NCBI RefSeq assembly: GCF_022815605.1
Contig: NZ_JALGRP010000012.1
Span: 1 to 64,000, forward strand
Length of the DNA stretch: 64,000 nt
Direction of reading: 5' to 3'
Source of the DNA: Microbacterium sp. VKM Ac-2923
GTDB lineage: Bacteria > Actinomycetota > Actinomycetes > Actinomycetales > Microbacteriaceae
Shown: positions 34,801 through 42,657 of the stretch, one piece after another
Position numbering within the stretch: the first letter of the stretch is position 1
How the letters are laid out: each line of letters opens with the position of its first letter
Translations under genes and position numbers: made by a program
Notes under the pieces: model-generated
What the model saw: the letters and a program-made list of their open reading frames with translations, nothing else
The model's database searches: none
Told to the model about the DNA's origin: nothing

Positions 34801-35391
34801 GTTCACGCCCACCCACTGGTCCCAGTAGGACTCGTCGGCGCCGGCGGGCAGCGTGTTGGGGGCGTTGCCGGTGGGGGTGTCGGCCGCGCCGTCGCCGTCC
34901 GCGTCGCGCGGCGAGTAGACGAGGTACACCCAGCCGTTGTTCTCGAAGTCCGGGTCGATCGCGACCGTTTGCAGGCCGTCTTCCGAGTTGGCGTAGACGT
35001 CGAGGGTGTTGGTGACGCGCGTGACGCCGGTGGCCGGATCGGTCAGGCGCACGTCGCCGTTGCGGGCCGTGTGCAGGACGCGCTTGTCGGGGAGCACCGC
35101 GAGGTCGATCGGCTCGCCCACGTTCTTCGTGAGCAGGACGCGCTCGTAGTTGCTCCAGTCGAGGGCGCCGGCGCCGTCGCCGGTGTCGCCGGGATCGGGC
35201 GTACCGGGGTCGGTGGGATCGCCGTGATCGCCGCCGGGATCGGTGACGACGGGGTCGGTCCCGTGGTCGTGACCCTCATGGGCGAAGGCCGGTGCGGGGG
35301 CCGCGGCGAGGGCGCCCAGGCCCAGTGCGGTGGCCGCGAGGACCGCCGTCAACCGGGACCTGACGGCCGGATGCCGAGAAGTAGAGTTCAT
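31846..35391 (-). CDS. Secreted PQQ-type sugar dehydrogenase with PKD and Ig-like domains
   Basis: A 1181-residue secreted multidomain protein. A Sec-type signal ends near APAFA, followed by a His/Asp/Gly/Pro-rich linker. Residues about 75-600 form a glucose/sorbosone-dehydrogenase six-bladed propeller (EDGLQTVAIDPDF, VQRGQCCHVGADIGFDADG, LRGKILRI, VMGVRNPFRI, DMEIGPDGSMYVLDYGDGFF). Then come a PKD domain (FDATGSTDPDGDAITYEWDF), a carbohydrate-binding-module-like stretch (DASGGNAIRGLGQGDFLAY) and Ig-like repeats ending in LTVQK. It probably oxidises an extracellular sugar or glycoside. ATG 35391, with AGGAG eleven bases upstream, was chosen over 35457. Whether PQQ is truly the cofactor is unproven. 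Confidence 0.83.
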   Translation of the reverse strand: MNSTSRHPAVRSRLTAVLAATALGLGALAAAPAPAFAHEGHDHGTDPVVTDPGGDHGDPTDPGTPDPGDTGDGAGALDWSNYERVLLTKNVGEPIDLAVLPDKRVLHTARNGDVRLTDPATGVTRVTNTLDVYANSEDGLQTVAIDPDFENNGWVYLVYSPRDADGDGAADTPTGNAPNTLPAGADESYWDQWVGVNRLARFQWTGDQLDLSTEQTILDVEVQRGQCCHVGADIGFDADGNLYLSTGDNTPASTPGANGFAPNNDAPGFNPGFDSRRGAGNTNDLRGKILRIHVEDDGTYTIPEGNLFAPGTDLTRPEIFVMGVRNPFRIEVDIETNSLSWGDYGPDATKAVAQTAGRGPMGLVEWNAISLDEPQNAGWPYVHADNQAYNDWDFATATPGAFFDPQNLKNESRWNTGLTDLPPAQPATLWYGDNPGDQPWDELVNFGAGSGQGPMGGPVYHYDEANPSTTKLPRHWDGKAFMGEFSQDYIAAFALDWEAFEVTDIEDFLPNAALSTLGQPTHDNPMDMEIGPDGSMYVLDYGDGFFRANPDAGLYRIDYVAGNKSPQARFTATPTSSSQAPLTVQFDATGSTDPDGDAITYEWDFDGNGTFDATGVTASHTYTELGNYTARLRVTDAGGRFGLTSRTISVGNQAPEVTVEFPGNGAFFDWGQAIPFKVTTSDAEDGTATDCARVTWTYGLGHDEHAHPEVSGTGCTGVFRTDPNSPEHGPGALLYGAVVVTYADRGANGLPAATGEATVRLNPKLQQAEHAIRRQGVATYADTDASGGNAIRGLGQGDFLAYDPVNFAGIDGAIVRATGAGEVQLRWGAADAAPFATAKIPGGNGWKDVQVAFDAPEGTGALYVTSADELAVDSLTMVGDGVGDVTPPTVAHTLAPATPTGVGGVFNEPVRFSVQAADNGTLASVQYSRDNGATWTNLAANQQYGVTFDQKGTYDIRYRATDTGGNVSELGSVSFMIDLDAPNEPTVDTRTMVTLASPRVTYGAPGDVTVAVRGEGGAPTGEVVLTVGENEIARGTLDADGNAVIALPADLPVGTHTLRATYGADETFKSSAGIARLTVSQARSTTTVAVSPTPVKPAVAAVATVQVVSSTGIVPTGDATVTLRRNNAVVATLTGTLGADGTVQVTLPKLSTVGAYQVQATYTGSTGIAKSSGSTSLTVQK

Positions 35392-35809
35392 CGTGAATAC
35401 AGCTCCTGTGAATGCGTGCGAGTTGTTTTCACCGGGTCGCCACACGGTCGGTCTCAACGACTGTTTCGTGGCGGCCCGGGCTCATCGTGCGGTGGCTGTC
35501 GGCCACACGCGGCTACGCTCCTCCGCTCTTCTTCGAGTTCGGATGGGTCACCGGATACCGCCTCTGCGGGGCGGTTCTCGGGCGATCTCCGGGGGTGAGT
35601 CGTTCGCATGGTCGGCGTCGTTGCTCGTGGTCATCCTGACCCATGTTTTTCCATAGGTCAATCAAAAGGTGCGTAATCAGCAACCAACAAAAGTACGCAC
35701 GACGCGGAGCTTGTGAATTGAGTTCGTCGCGGGCTAGCATCGCCGACGGTGCGTCCCCCGCGCCGACATTCACCGCCGGCAGAGACGCCGGCACGGCCGA
35801 GGAGGCCCC
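35392..35809. other. 418-bp divergent intergenic region
   Basis: No gene was seen. It separates the sugar dehydrogenase (leftward) from tatA (rightward). An AT-rich stretch at about 35640-35705 is the likely promoter zone and contains the operator-like repeat at 35637-35660. A short GCCGGC/GCCGGC hairpin (35775-35792) lies before the tatA ribosome binding site. Confidence 0.6.
35637..35660. promoter_or_regulatory. Operator-like inverted repeat in the divergent region
   Basis: TGACCCATG (35637-35645) and CATAGGTCA (35652-35660) are 9-bp arms matching at eight positions around a six-base centre. Its place in the AT-rich promoter zone suggests a repressor site for the dehydrogenase gene, tatA, or both. 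Confidence 0.5.
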
Positions 35810-36046
35810 ATGCTCCATGGACTGACCGGATGGCATCTGTTGATCGTGCTGGCGGTGATCCTGCTGCTGTTCGGCGCGGCGAGACTCCCGGCCCTCGCGC
35901 AGAGCGTGGGGAAATCGGCCCGCGTCTTCCGGGGCGAGATCAAGGCGATGAAGGAAGAGGATGCCGCCGGCACGCCGACCCCTGCCACGGGCGTCGCCGA
36001 TGCACGTGTCGACGGGTTCACCGCCGATCCGCCGTCGGCGCGCTGA
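35810..36046 (+). CDS. tatA: Twin-arginine translocase subunit TatA-like protein
   Basis: A 78-residue protein with one N-terminal membrane helix (WHLLIVLAVILLLFGAARLPAL), the FG..LP hinge and an amphipathic helix (AQSVGKSARVFRGEIKAM), the standard TatA plan. The usual Lys of the FGxxKLP motif is Arg. GGAGG sits a few bases before ATG 35810. It forms the export pore for folded twin-arginine substrates. A tatB-like gene follows 48 bases later; no tatC is nearby. Confidence 0.82.
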   Translation: MLHGLTGWHLLIVLAVILLLFGAARLPALAQSVGKSARVFRGEIKAMKEEDAAGTPTPATGVADARVDGFTADPPSAR

Positions 36047-36094
36047 CACGACGATGCCTCCCCACGGCTCCGCGGCGAGGCGGAGGCTGGTCCC

Positions 36095-36508
36095 GTGACC
36101 TTCGGTCTGACGATCGAGAAGCTGCTGCTGATCGGCCTCATCGCGGTCATGATCATCGGCCCCGAGCGTCTTCCCGCCGCCGCGGAATCGTTGCGCCGCA
36201 CGGTCCAGCAGGTGCGGCGCATGGCTCGCACCGCGCAGGAGCGGGTGCGCGAGGAGCTCGGCCCCGAGGTCGCCGACGTCGACTGGCAGCGTCTCGACCC
36301 CCGTCAGTACGACCCGCGTCGCATCATCCGGGAGGCCCTTCTCGCCGAGCCCGACGCCGTGTCGGCGCACGGGGCGGTGGTGGGGGCTTCGGATGCGGCT
36401 GAGTCGGGCGAGCCCGCGCCGAGCGCGATGGTCATCCCCATTGATCCCGCGCCGGCAACGGCATCCGCTCCCGCCCATGCCGGGGACGACTCCTCCCCAG
36501 CGATCTGA
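36095..36508 (+). CDS. tatB: Twin-arginine translocase subunit TatB
   Basis: A 137-residue protein starting with GTG behind GAGGCGGAGG. The N-terminal helix FGLTIEKLLLIGLIAVMIIG is followed by the conserved GPERLP hinge and a long amphipathic helix (LRRTVQQVRRMARTAQERVREEL), as in TatB. The C-terminal 60 residues are Ala/Pro-rich and variable. TatB works with TatC to receive twin-arginine substrates such as the exported TIM barrel encoded at 30729-31757. Confidence 0.84.
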   Translation: MTFGLTIEKLLLIGLIAVMIIGPERLPAAAESLRRTVQQVRRMARTAQERVREELGPEVADVDWQRLDPRQYDPRRIIREALLAEPDAVSAHGAVVGASDAAESGEPAPSAMVIPIDPAPATASAPAHAGDDSSPAI

Positions 36509-36556
36509 CGGGCCGTCCGAGCCTCGAGTCTTCGACCGACCACGCGGCGGTGCGCG

Positions 36557-38134
36557 ATGATGGGGCGCATGACCCAGACGTCCGCGCCCGCCACCCCGGG
36601 TGACCCCGCCGGTGCCCCGCGGGGGTCGGCTGCTGCGGCGGCGGTCCCGACGGGCGAGCGGCCCTCGGTTCCGGACCGTGCAACGAGGTGGGTCGCGCGT
36701 GTGTGGGAGCGTCGACGCGCGTGGGCTGCCCCCGTCGCCGTCTTCGCCCTCGTCTTCGCGGGCTACGTGCTCTTCGCCGCACAGCAGTGGGCGCAGTTCA
36801 CCGCCCGCTCGTGGGATCTCGGCATCTTCACTCAGCTTCTCTCGCGCTACGCGGCGCTTCAGCCGCCCATCGTCACCATCAAGGGCGACGGCTACAACCT
36901 GCTCGGTGATCACTTCCACCCGCTGCTCGCAGTCCTGGCGCCGGTCTACGCGGTCTTCCCGTCGGCGTTCACCCTTCTCGTGGTCCAGGCCGCCTGCTTC
37001 GCGCTCGCCGCCGCCGTCTTCACGCGGGCCGCCCGGGCACGTCTGGGAGCGGCGACGTCGGTGGCGCTCGGCCTGGCGTTCGGTTTCGCGTGGGGCCTGC
37101 AGTACGCCGCCGACGCGCAGTTCCACGAGATCGCATTGGCTGTTCCGCTGTTGACCCTCAGCCTCGTCGCCGTCCTGGATCGTCGGTGGCTCGCGGCATG
37201 CCTCTGGGGTGCCCCGCTGGTCTTCGTGAAAGAAGACCTCGGCCTCACCGTGGTCATGCTCGGGCTGATCGTCATCCTCCTCGCCTGGCGGGAGGGCGGC
37301 GTCCCCACGACCCCTGCGACCGAAGCGCGCTCCGGCGCGGCTCCCAGCCGGTTCCTCCTGTCCGGCATGGGTCTGGGCGCGGGCCTGGCGGTGTGGGGCG
37401 TGATCTGGTTCGTCGTCGCGACGATGATCGTGCTGCCGGCGCTCAACCCCGGAGGCGAGTGGGCCTACGCCGACAAGGCCGATCCGCTCAGCGTCCTCAC
37501 CGACACCGCGATCCTGTTCGCACCAGCCAAGGGAGAGACCCTCGCGCTCATCCTGGTCTGCTCCGCGGGGCTGGTCCTTCGCTCGCCGGTGGCGCTGTTG
37601 CTGCTGCCCACGTTGGCCTGGCGCTTCCTCTCGACCAACAGTGGCTACTGGGCGCCCACGTGGCACTACAGTGCGGTGCTGATCCCGATCGTTCTCGTCG
37701 CGCTCCTGGATGCCATCGAGCGCGGGCGTTCCTCGCGCTGGGCGTGGATGCGGGCCTATATCCGTCAGGCTCCCGCGATCGCGGTGACGGCGGCGGTCGT
37801 CCTGTTGCCGGGCCTGCCGCTCTTCTCGCTCGTCGAGGCCGCGAGCTGGGACCCGTCGCCGCGTGCGGCGAGCGCCCAGGCGGCGATCACCGCCGTCCCC
37901 GACGGTGCGAGCGTCGTGAGCGACATCGGGCTGATGAACTACCTGGTGAGCGACCACGACGTTTTCTGGATCGGCAACGACAATCCCGCCCCCGACTGCC
38001 TCGTCATCGACACGGTCGCCGGAGGCACGCCTGGGGAATGGGGCGACGTCATCGCCGTCGGGCAGAGGCTGTTCCCGGGTGTCGCATACACCGGGATCTT
38101 CGACAGTGACGGGTATCAGGTCGCCTGCCGCTGA
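36557..38134 (+). CDS. DUF2079 multi-pass membrane protein
   Basis: A 525-residue membrane protein with about 10-12 hydrophobic segments. It shows the DUF2079 landmarks SWDLGIFTQLLSRYA and LLGDHFHPLLAVLAPVYAVFPS soon after the first helix, and a C-terminal extracytoplasmic domain (SDIGLMNYLVSDHDVFWIGND). The family is glycosyltransferase-like in topology (GT-C fold), but its function is not known. Start alternatives are ATG 36557 and ATG 36569; neither has a clear ribosome binding site. It ends convergent with the LysR gene. Confidence 0.82.
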   Translation: MMGRMTQTSAPATPGDPAGAPRGSAAAAAVPTGERPSVPDRATRWVARVWERRRAWAAPVAVFALVFAGYVLFAAQQWAQFTARSWDLGIFTQLLSRYAALQPPIVTIKGDGYNLLGDHFHPLLAVLAPVYAVFPSAFTLLVVQAACFALAAAVFTRAARARLGAATSVALGLAFGFAWGLQYAADAQFHEIALAVPLLTLSLVAVLDRRWLAACLWGAPLVFVKEDLGLTVVMLGLIVILLAWREGGVPTTPATEARSGAAPSRFLLSGMGLGAGLAVWGVIWFVVATMIVLPALNPGGEWAYADKADPLSVLTDTAILFAPAKGETLALILVCSAGLVLRSPVALLLLPTLAWRFLSTNSGYWAPTWHYSAVLIPIVLVALLDAIERGRSSRWAWMRAYIRQAPAIAVTAAVVLLPGLPLFSLVEAASWDPSPRAASAQAAITAVPDGASVVSDIGLMNYLVSDHDVFWIGNDNPAPDCLVIDTVAGGTPGEWGDVIAVGQRLFPGVAYTGIFDSDGYQVACR

Positions 38135-38268
38135 CCTCGGCGGGGCACGCGCGTGTCCGGCGCGACGCTGGGCCATCCGATTCCTGATGCGCGCGGCGCC
38201 GAGCCGGCGGCTGCCGCCGGTCTGCGATGCCGGGCGGTGCGGCTGCCCACCCGCCGCCGCGCCGAAAG

Positions 38269-39171
38269 CTACCTCGCCGCGGCGCCCGCCGCCACTGTGC
38301 GCAGAGCCTGCAGCACGCGCCGCACCGCGGCGTACGCGAGGGTGTCGGGGCGGGCGAGGGCGTCGACGTGGCGCACGAGTTCGAGGTCGGCGAGCGGGCG
38401 CAGGACGACGCCGTCGACCGCGAGGGGGATCGTGGTCGTCCTCGGCATGACGGCGATCGCGGCTCCGGCGCGCACGACTTCGGCCGTCACCGAGAACTCG
38501 TTGATGCGATGCGCGATGTGCAGGGGCCTTCCGAGGTGCGCGGCGAGATGATCGAGCACGCCCGCGAGAGGGAACCCCTCGTGCACCGACACCCACTGCT
38601 CATCGACCAGGTCGGCGGCCTGCACCGCCTCACGGTGCGCGAGGGGATGCCCCGCGGGGAGGGCGATGTCGAGCGGTTCCTCGAGCAACGGGGTCGCCAC
38701 GACGCGGTCGCGCGGCCAGGGCGCGTCGTGCGCCAGGCGGTGGGCGATGACCAGATCGTGGTCGGCGGTGAGCCCCGGGAAGTCGCGGTGGGCCACATCG
38801 GCGTCGCTCAGGTGCAGCGGGGGGATGCCGTCGAGCTCGCGCAGCAGGGGACCGAAGAGCGTCAGCCCCGCGCTGTGGAACGCCGACACCCTCACGGGCC
38901 GATGGTCGCTCTCGAGGAAGGCCCCCACCGCCTCCCGCGCGGCGACGAGCGCTTCGTCGACGCGGGTCCCCGCCGCGGCCAGCGCCTCGCCCGCCGGGGT
39001 CAGAGCCAGGACGCGCCCGCGCCGCATCGTGAGCGGCACGGGTACGCGCGCCTGCAGGGTCGCAAGCTGCTGGGAGACGGCGGATGCCGAGATGTGCAGG
39101 GCCGCGGCGACGGCCGCGACTCTCCCCCGGTCGCCGAGCTCGCGGAGCAGGCGCAGGTGTGCGGCATCCAT
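38269..39171 (-). CDS. LysR-family transcriptional regulator
   Basis: A 300-residue regulator: N-terminal winged helix (MDAAHLRLLRELGDRG, then SASAVSQQLATLQARV) and a C-terminal substrate-binding fold (PVRVSAFHSAGLTLFGPLL; EQWVSVHEGFPLAGVL). ATG 39171 was chosen because it gives the normal LysR N-terminus; the frame is open upstream to 39258. It is divergent from an EamA transporter gene, a common pairing in which the regulator controls the transporter. The start codon overlaps a palindrome. Confidence 0.88.
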   Translation of the reverse strand: MDAAHLRLLRELGDRGRVAAVAAALHISASAVSQQLATLQARVPVPLTMRRGRVLALTPAGEALAAAGTRVDEALVAAREAVGAFLESDHRPVRVSAFHSAGLTLFGPLLRELDGIPPLHLSDADVAHRDFPGLTADHDLVIAHRLAHDAPWPRDRVVATPLLEEPLDIALPAGHPLAHREAVQAADLVDEQWVSVHEGFPLAGVLDHLAAHLGRPLHIAHRINEFSVTAEVVRAGAAIAVMPRTTTIPLAVDGVVLRPLADLELVRHVDALARPDTLAYAAVRRVLQALRTVAAGAAAR

Positions 39172-39184
39172 AAGTTTGAACTTA
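39171..39184. promoter_or_regulatory. LysR-type binding palindrome
   Basis: TAAGTT-TG-AACTTA (39171-39184) is a perfect 6-bp inverted repeat at the very start of the LysR gene and upstream of the EamA gene, where an autoregulatory LysR box would be expected. Confidence 0.5.
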
Positions 39185-39242
39185 CGCGATGTTGAAGAAA
39201 GAGCTCGTTGATCTTCCGGTTCGATCGAGCGACGGTGGACAG

Positions 39243-40184
39243 ATGACCCGCCGCCCACCCGAGATCGTCGTCGACCTGCTGCTCATCGCCGTGGCGGCGG
39301 TGTGGGGCGCGAGTTTCCTCTCCGCGAAGGAACTGACCGGCGAGGTGGGTGTCGCCCCCGCCGTAGCCCTGCGATTCGTCGTCGCCGCCGTGGCGCTCGG
39401 GGTCGTCTGCCTGATCCGACGGGAACGGATGCCGCGCGGCCGGGGCCTCGCGATCGCAGCCCTTCTCGGGTGCTCGCAGGCGGCGGTGATCGGGCTCGAG
39501 ACCGCCGGTGTGCACCTGACCTCGGCGACCAACGCGGGTCTGTTGATCAGCCTCGCACTCGTGTTCACCCCGGTGCTCGAGAGCATCGCCTCCCGCTCCT
39601 GGCTCCCGCGGTCGTACTTCGTCGCCGCCGTCGCCGCGGTCGTCGGGGTCGCGCTCCTGGTGTCGGGCGGCGGGTTGCGCGCACCCGCCGTCGGTGACGC
39701 GCTCGTCATCGCCGCCGCGGTCGTGCGCGCCCTCCACGTCACGGCTAGTGCGCGTCTGACCCGCGGCCGTCACGACAGCACTCTCGCCGTGGTGCTCGTG
39801 CAGCTCGTCGTGTGTGCCGCGACGTCATCGGCCGTGGCGGGCGCCGACCTCCCGGTGGCGGTCGGCCGTCTGACGGCATCCGGGTGGGCGAACGTGCTGT
39901 TCCTGGGGTTGCTGTGCTCGGTCTTCGCCTTCGCGGTACAGCTGTGGGCGGTGCGGCGCACGTCGGCGACGCGCGCGAGCATCCTCATGGGCACCGAGCC
40001 GGTCCGGGCGCTCGCCGTCGGCGTGGCGATCGGCGGCGAGGCCGTGGGGCTCACAGGGCTCGCCGGGGCCGCGCTCATCATCGCCGCCTCCTACGCGGGT
40101 CAGGCGATCGAGCGCCGCCACCGCCGCGGGCTCTCCACGGGGTCGCTCGCGCCCTCGCGGCGCCGCGAGACCGCATCTGGCTGA
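39243..40184 (+). CDS. EamA/DMT-family transporter
   Basis: A 313-residue membrane protein with about ten helices and the internal duplication of the drug/metabolite transporter superfamily: AAVWGASFLSAKELTG in the first helix, TSATNAGLLISLALVFTP at the end of the first half, and LGLLCSVFAFAVQLWAV in the second half. Most relatives export metabolites or amino acids. ATG 39243 gives the usual N-terminus; an in-frame ATG at 39189 would add 18 residues. It is divergent from the LysR regulator. Confidence 0.86.
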   Translation: MTRRPPEIVVDLLLIAVAAVWGASFLSAKELTGEVGVAPAVALRFVVAAVALGVVCLIRRERMPRGRGLAIAALLGCSQAAVIGLETAGVHLTSATNAGLLISLALVFTPVLESIASRSWLPRSYFVAAVAAVVGVALLVSGGGLRAPAVGDALVIAAAVVRALHVTASARLTRGRHDSTLAVVLVQLVVCAATSSAVAGADLPVAVGRLTASGWANVLFLGLLCSVFAFAVQLWAVRRTSATRASILMGTEPVRALAVGVAIGGEAVGLTGLAGAALIIAASYAGQAIERRHRRGLSTGSLAPSRRRETASG

Positions 40185-40289
40185 CATCTCGGTTGCAGCC
40201 TGTGACAGCCTCGTCAGCGAGACGCCGTCTCGCGGCGGGAGCTGACCCCGGTCCCCCGCCCCGGCACCCGGCCGGAGGCCCCGCCGCCG

Positions 40290-40295
40290 TAGGCT
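40290..40295 (+). promoter_or_regulatory. -10 element of a leaderless transcript
   Basis: TAGGCT is six bases before ATG 40302, and no ribosome binding site is present. Confidence 0.45.
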
Positions 40296-40301
40296 GGACC
40301 C

Positions 40302-41351
40302 ATGCACGGCGAGTACAAGGTCCCCGGCGGGAAGCTGGTCGTCGTCGACCTCGAGGAGCGCGAGGGCCGTATCCACGGGTTCCACCTCGCGGGTGACTTC
40401 TTCCTCGAGCCCGATGACGCCCTCGACGACATCGACCAGGCCGTCAACGGCCTCCCTGTCGAATCCGACGTCCCCACCATCGCGGCGGCGATCCGCGCGG
40501 CCCTCCCCGAGGGGGCGCAACTGCTCGGCTTCACGCCCGAGTCGGTGGCCACGGCCATCCGCCGCGCGCTCGTCACCGCTCCCGGGTGGGCCGATTTCGA
40601 GTGGGAGGTCGTGCACGACCGTCCCGTCTCACCGCGCATGAACCTGGCCCTCGACGAGGTCCTGACCACCCGCGTCGGTGCAGGACTGCGAAAGCCCACG
40701 CTGCGCCTCTGGGAGTGGAACGAGAACGCGGTCGTGATCGGCTCGTTCCAGTCGCTGCGCAACGAGGTCGATCCGGCGGGCGCCGACGCGCACGGCTTCG
40801 ACGTGGTGCGACGCATCTCGGGCGGCGGCGCGATGCTGATGGCCGCGAACTCCATCGTGACGTATTCGCTGTACGTTCCGGCATCCCTCGTCGCCGGCAT
40901 GACGTTCGCCGATTCGTACGCGTTCCTCGATGACTGGGTGCTGCAGGCCCTGCGCTCGCTCGGCATCGACGCGGTGTACCAGCCGCTCAACGACATCGCC
41001 GGCCCCCACGGCAAGATCGGCGGCGCTGCCCAGAAGCGTCTCGCCAACGGCGGTGTGCTGCACCACGCGACCCTCAGCTACGACATGGACGGTCAGGTAC
41101 TCACCGAGGTGCTGCGCATCGGCCGCGAGAAGCTCAGCGACAAGGGCACCGTCTCGGCCGCCAAGCGCGTCGACCCGCTGCGCAGCCAGACCGGTCTGCC
41201 GCGCGACCAGGTGATCGATCGCTTCATCCAGACCTTCACCACGCTGTACGGCGCGACCGAGGGGCACATCACCGACGACGAGTACGCCGAGGCCGAGGCG
41301 CTCGTGGAGTCGAAGTTCGCCACCGACGCGTGGCTGCAGCGCGTCCCGTGA
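40302..41351 (+). CDS. Lipoate-protein ligase with N-terminal accessory domain
   Basis: A 349-residue biotin/lipoate ligase-family enzyme. Residues about 105-340 are the catalytic domain with RRISGGGAML (lipoyl-AMP binding) and the likely catalytic lysine in GPHGKIGGAAQ. Residues 1-90 (GEYKVPGGKLVVVDLE; HLAGDFFLEPDDALDDI) look like the accessory domain that is C-terminal in E. coli LplA, so the domain order is swapped. It would attach lipoate to E2 or GcvH proteins in the cytoplasm. Its stop overlaps the methyltransferase GTG (GTGA). Confidence 0.85.
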   Translation: MHGEYKVPGGKLVVVDLEEREGRIHGFHLAGDFFLEPDDALDDIDQAVNGLPVESDVPTIAAAIRAALPEGAQLLGFTPESVATAIRRALVTAPGWADFEWEVVHDRPVSPRMNLALDEVLTTRVGAGLRKPTLRLWEWNENAVVIGSFQSLRNEVDPAGADAHGFDVVRRISGGGAMLMAANSIVTYSLYVPASLVAGMTFADSYAFLDDWVLQALRSLGIDAVYQPLNDIAGPHGKIGGAAQKRLANGGVLHHATLSYDMDGQVLTEVLRIGREKLSDKGTVSAAKRVDPLRSQTGLPRDQVIDRFIQTFTTLYGATEGHITDDEYAEAEALVESKFATDAWLQRVP

Positions 41352-42313
41352 GCGCCGTCACCACCGGCGACGCCCTCGAACCGGGTGCCGTCGAGATCCA
41401 CCACGCCGACAATCTCGCCGTCACCCCGGCGTACGCCGACGGCTCGTTCGCGCTCGTCTACCTCGACCCGCCCTTCAACACCGGCCGTACGCGATCGAAG
41501 GCCGTCGAGTCGGCGACGTGGACGCCGCCGGTCGAAGAGCCCCAGGATGCCGCAACCCCGGATGCCGCTGGGCCCTCGGCCGCGGCATCCGAAGACCCGA
41601 ACATGCTCACGTTCCCCGAAGAGGAGCCGCCACCGCCTCCCGTGGTGCAGCGCGGCTTCCACGGACGCGAGTACGCGCGCCTCCGCGGGGACCTCCGCAC
41701 CTACGACGACCGCTTCGACGATTACTGGGGGTTCCTCGAGCCGCGGCTGATCGAGGCGTGGCGTCTGCTCGCCGACGACGGCACGCTCTACCTGCACCTC
41801 GACTACCGCGAGGTGCACTACGCCAAGGTGATGTGCGACGCGCTGTTCGGTCGCGACAAGTTCCTCAACGAACTCATCTGGGCGTACGACTACGGCGCCA
41901 AGACCAAGCGCCGCTGGCCCACGAAGCACGAGACGATCCTCGTGTACGTGAAGAATCCGGCGACGTACTTCTTCGATTCGGATGCCGTCGATCGCGAGCC
42001 GTACATGGCCCCCGGTCTCGTGACCGCCGAGAAGGCGGCCCGCGGCAAGCTCCCCACCGACGTCTGGTGGCACACGATCGTGCCCACGACGGGGCGCGAG
42101 AAGACCGGGTACCCGACGCAGAAGCCCGAGGGGGTGCTGCGCCGGATGGTGCAGGCCTCGAGCCGCCCCGGCGACCGCGTGCTCGACATGTTCGCCGGCA
42201 GCGGCACGCTCGGCGCCGTCGCCGCCCCGTTGGGCCGGCACAGCGTCCTGATCGACGACAACGCCGACGCCGTCGCGGTCATGCACAAGCGCCTGGGTCC
42301 GTTCGCGGTCTGA
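41348..42313 (+). CDS. Site-specific DNA methyltransferase (DPPF type, orphan)
   Basis: A 321-residue adenine- or N4-cytosine-specific methyltransferase. The catalytic DPPF motif (VYLDPPFNTG) is near residue 40, and the SAM-binding motif (VLDMFAGSGTLG) is near the C-terminus, the beta-class order. A Pro/Glu-rich insert (about 60-100) follows the catalytic motif. TKHETILVYVKNP and PTQKPEGVLRRMV are family segments. GTG 41348 overlaps the ligase stop, so both are coupled. No restriction endonuclease is encoded nearby, so it may act in regulation or genome maintenance. The target site is unknown. Confidence 0.85.
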   Translation: MSAVTTGDALEPGAVEIHHADNLAVTPAYADGSFALVYLDPPFNTGRTRSKAVESATWTPPVEEPQDAATPDAAGPSAAASEDPNMLTFPEEEPPPPPVVQRGFHGREYARLRGDLRTYDDRFDDYWGFLEPRLIEAWRLLADDGTLYLHLDYREVHYAKVMCDALFGRDKFLNELIWAYDYGAKTKRRWPTKHETILVYVKNPATYFFDSDAVDREPYMAPGLVTAEKAARGKLPTDVWWHTIVPTTGREKTGYPTQKPEGVLRRMVQASSRPGDRVLDMFAGSGTLGAVAAPLGRHSVLIDDNADAVAVMHKRLGPFAV

Positions 42314-42403
42314 CCGTGCGCGGCGCCCGCCGCACGTGTAACGGGGCGCGATATGTGCAGTGGGGCGTCCTGCGGCCGCCCCGGTGCACATTCCACGCCC
42401 CGG

Positions 42404-42560
42404 CCCCGCGACCCTTCGGCCCCGCCGCACCGCTCTGCGGCGCCGGCCCCGCGACCCTTCGACTCTGCGGCCCTGCCCTGCGGCCCCGCTCCGCGGCACC
42501 GGCCCCGCGACCCTTCGACTGTACGGCCCTGCCCTGCGGCCCCGGCCCCGCGACCCTGCG
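42404..42560. repeat. C-rich imperfect direct repeats
   Basis: CCCCGCGACCCTTCG starts at 42404, 42447 and 42503, with a shorter CCCCGCGACCCT at 42546 (spacings 43, 56 and 43). The whole 344-bp gap between the convergent methyltransferase and cyclase-like genes is strongly C-rich on this strand and holds no convincing gene. Confidence 0.7.
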
Positions 42561-42657
42561 GCGCCGACCCTGCCGCCTCCGCCCCGCTGCCCCGCGGCGC
42601 CGACCCGCGCGCGCCGAACCCGCGCCGCCGCTGCCTGCCGGCATCCCCTCACGCGAG

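Noticed and set aside
35392..35656. Small open frame at 35330-35656 as a gene
   Set aside because: It overlaps the 5' end of the dehydrogenase gene and the promoter region and has no recognisable features.
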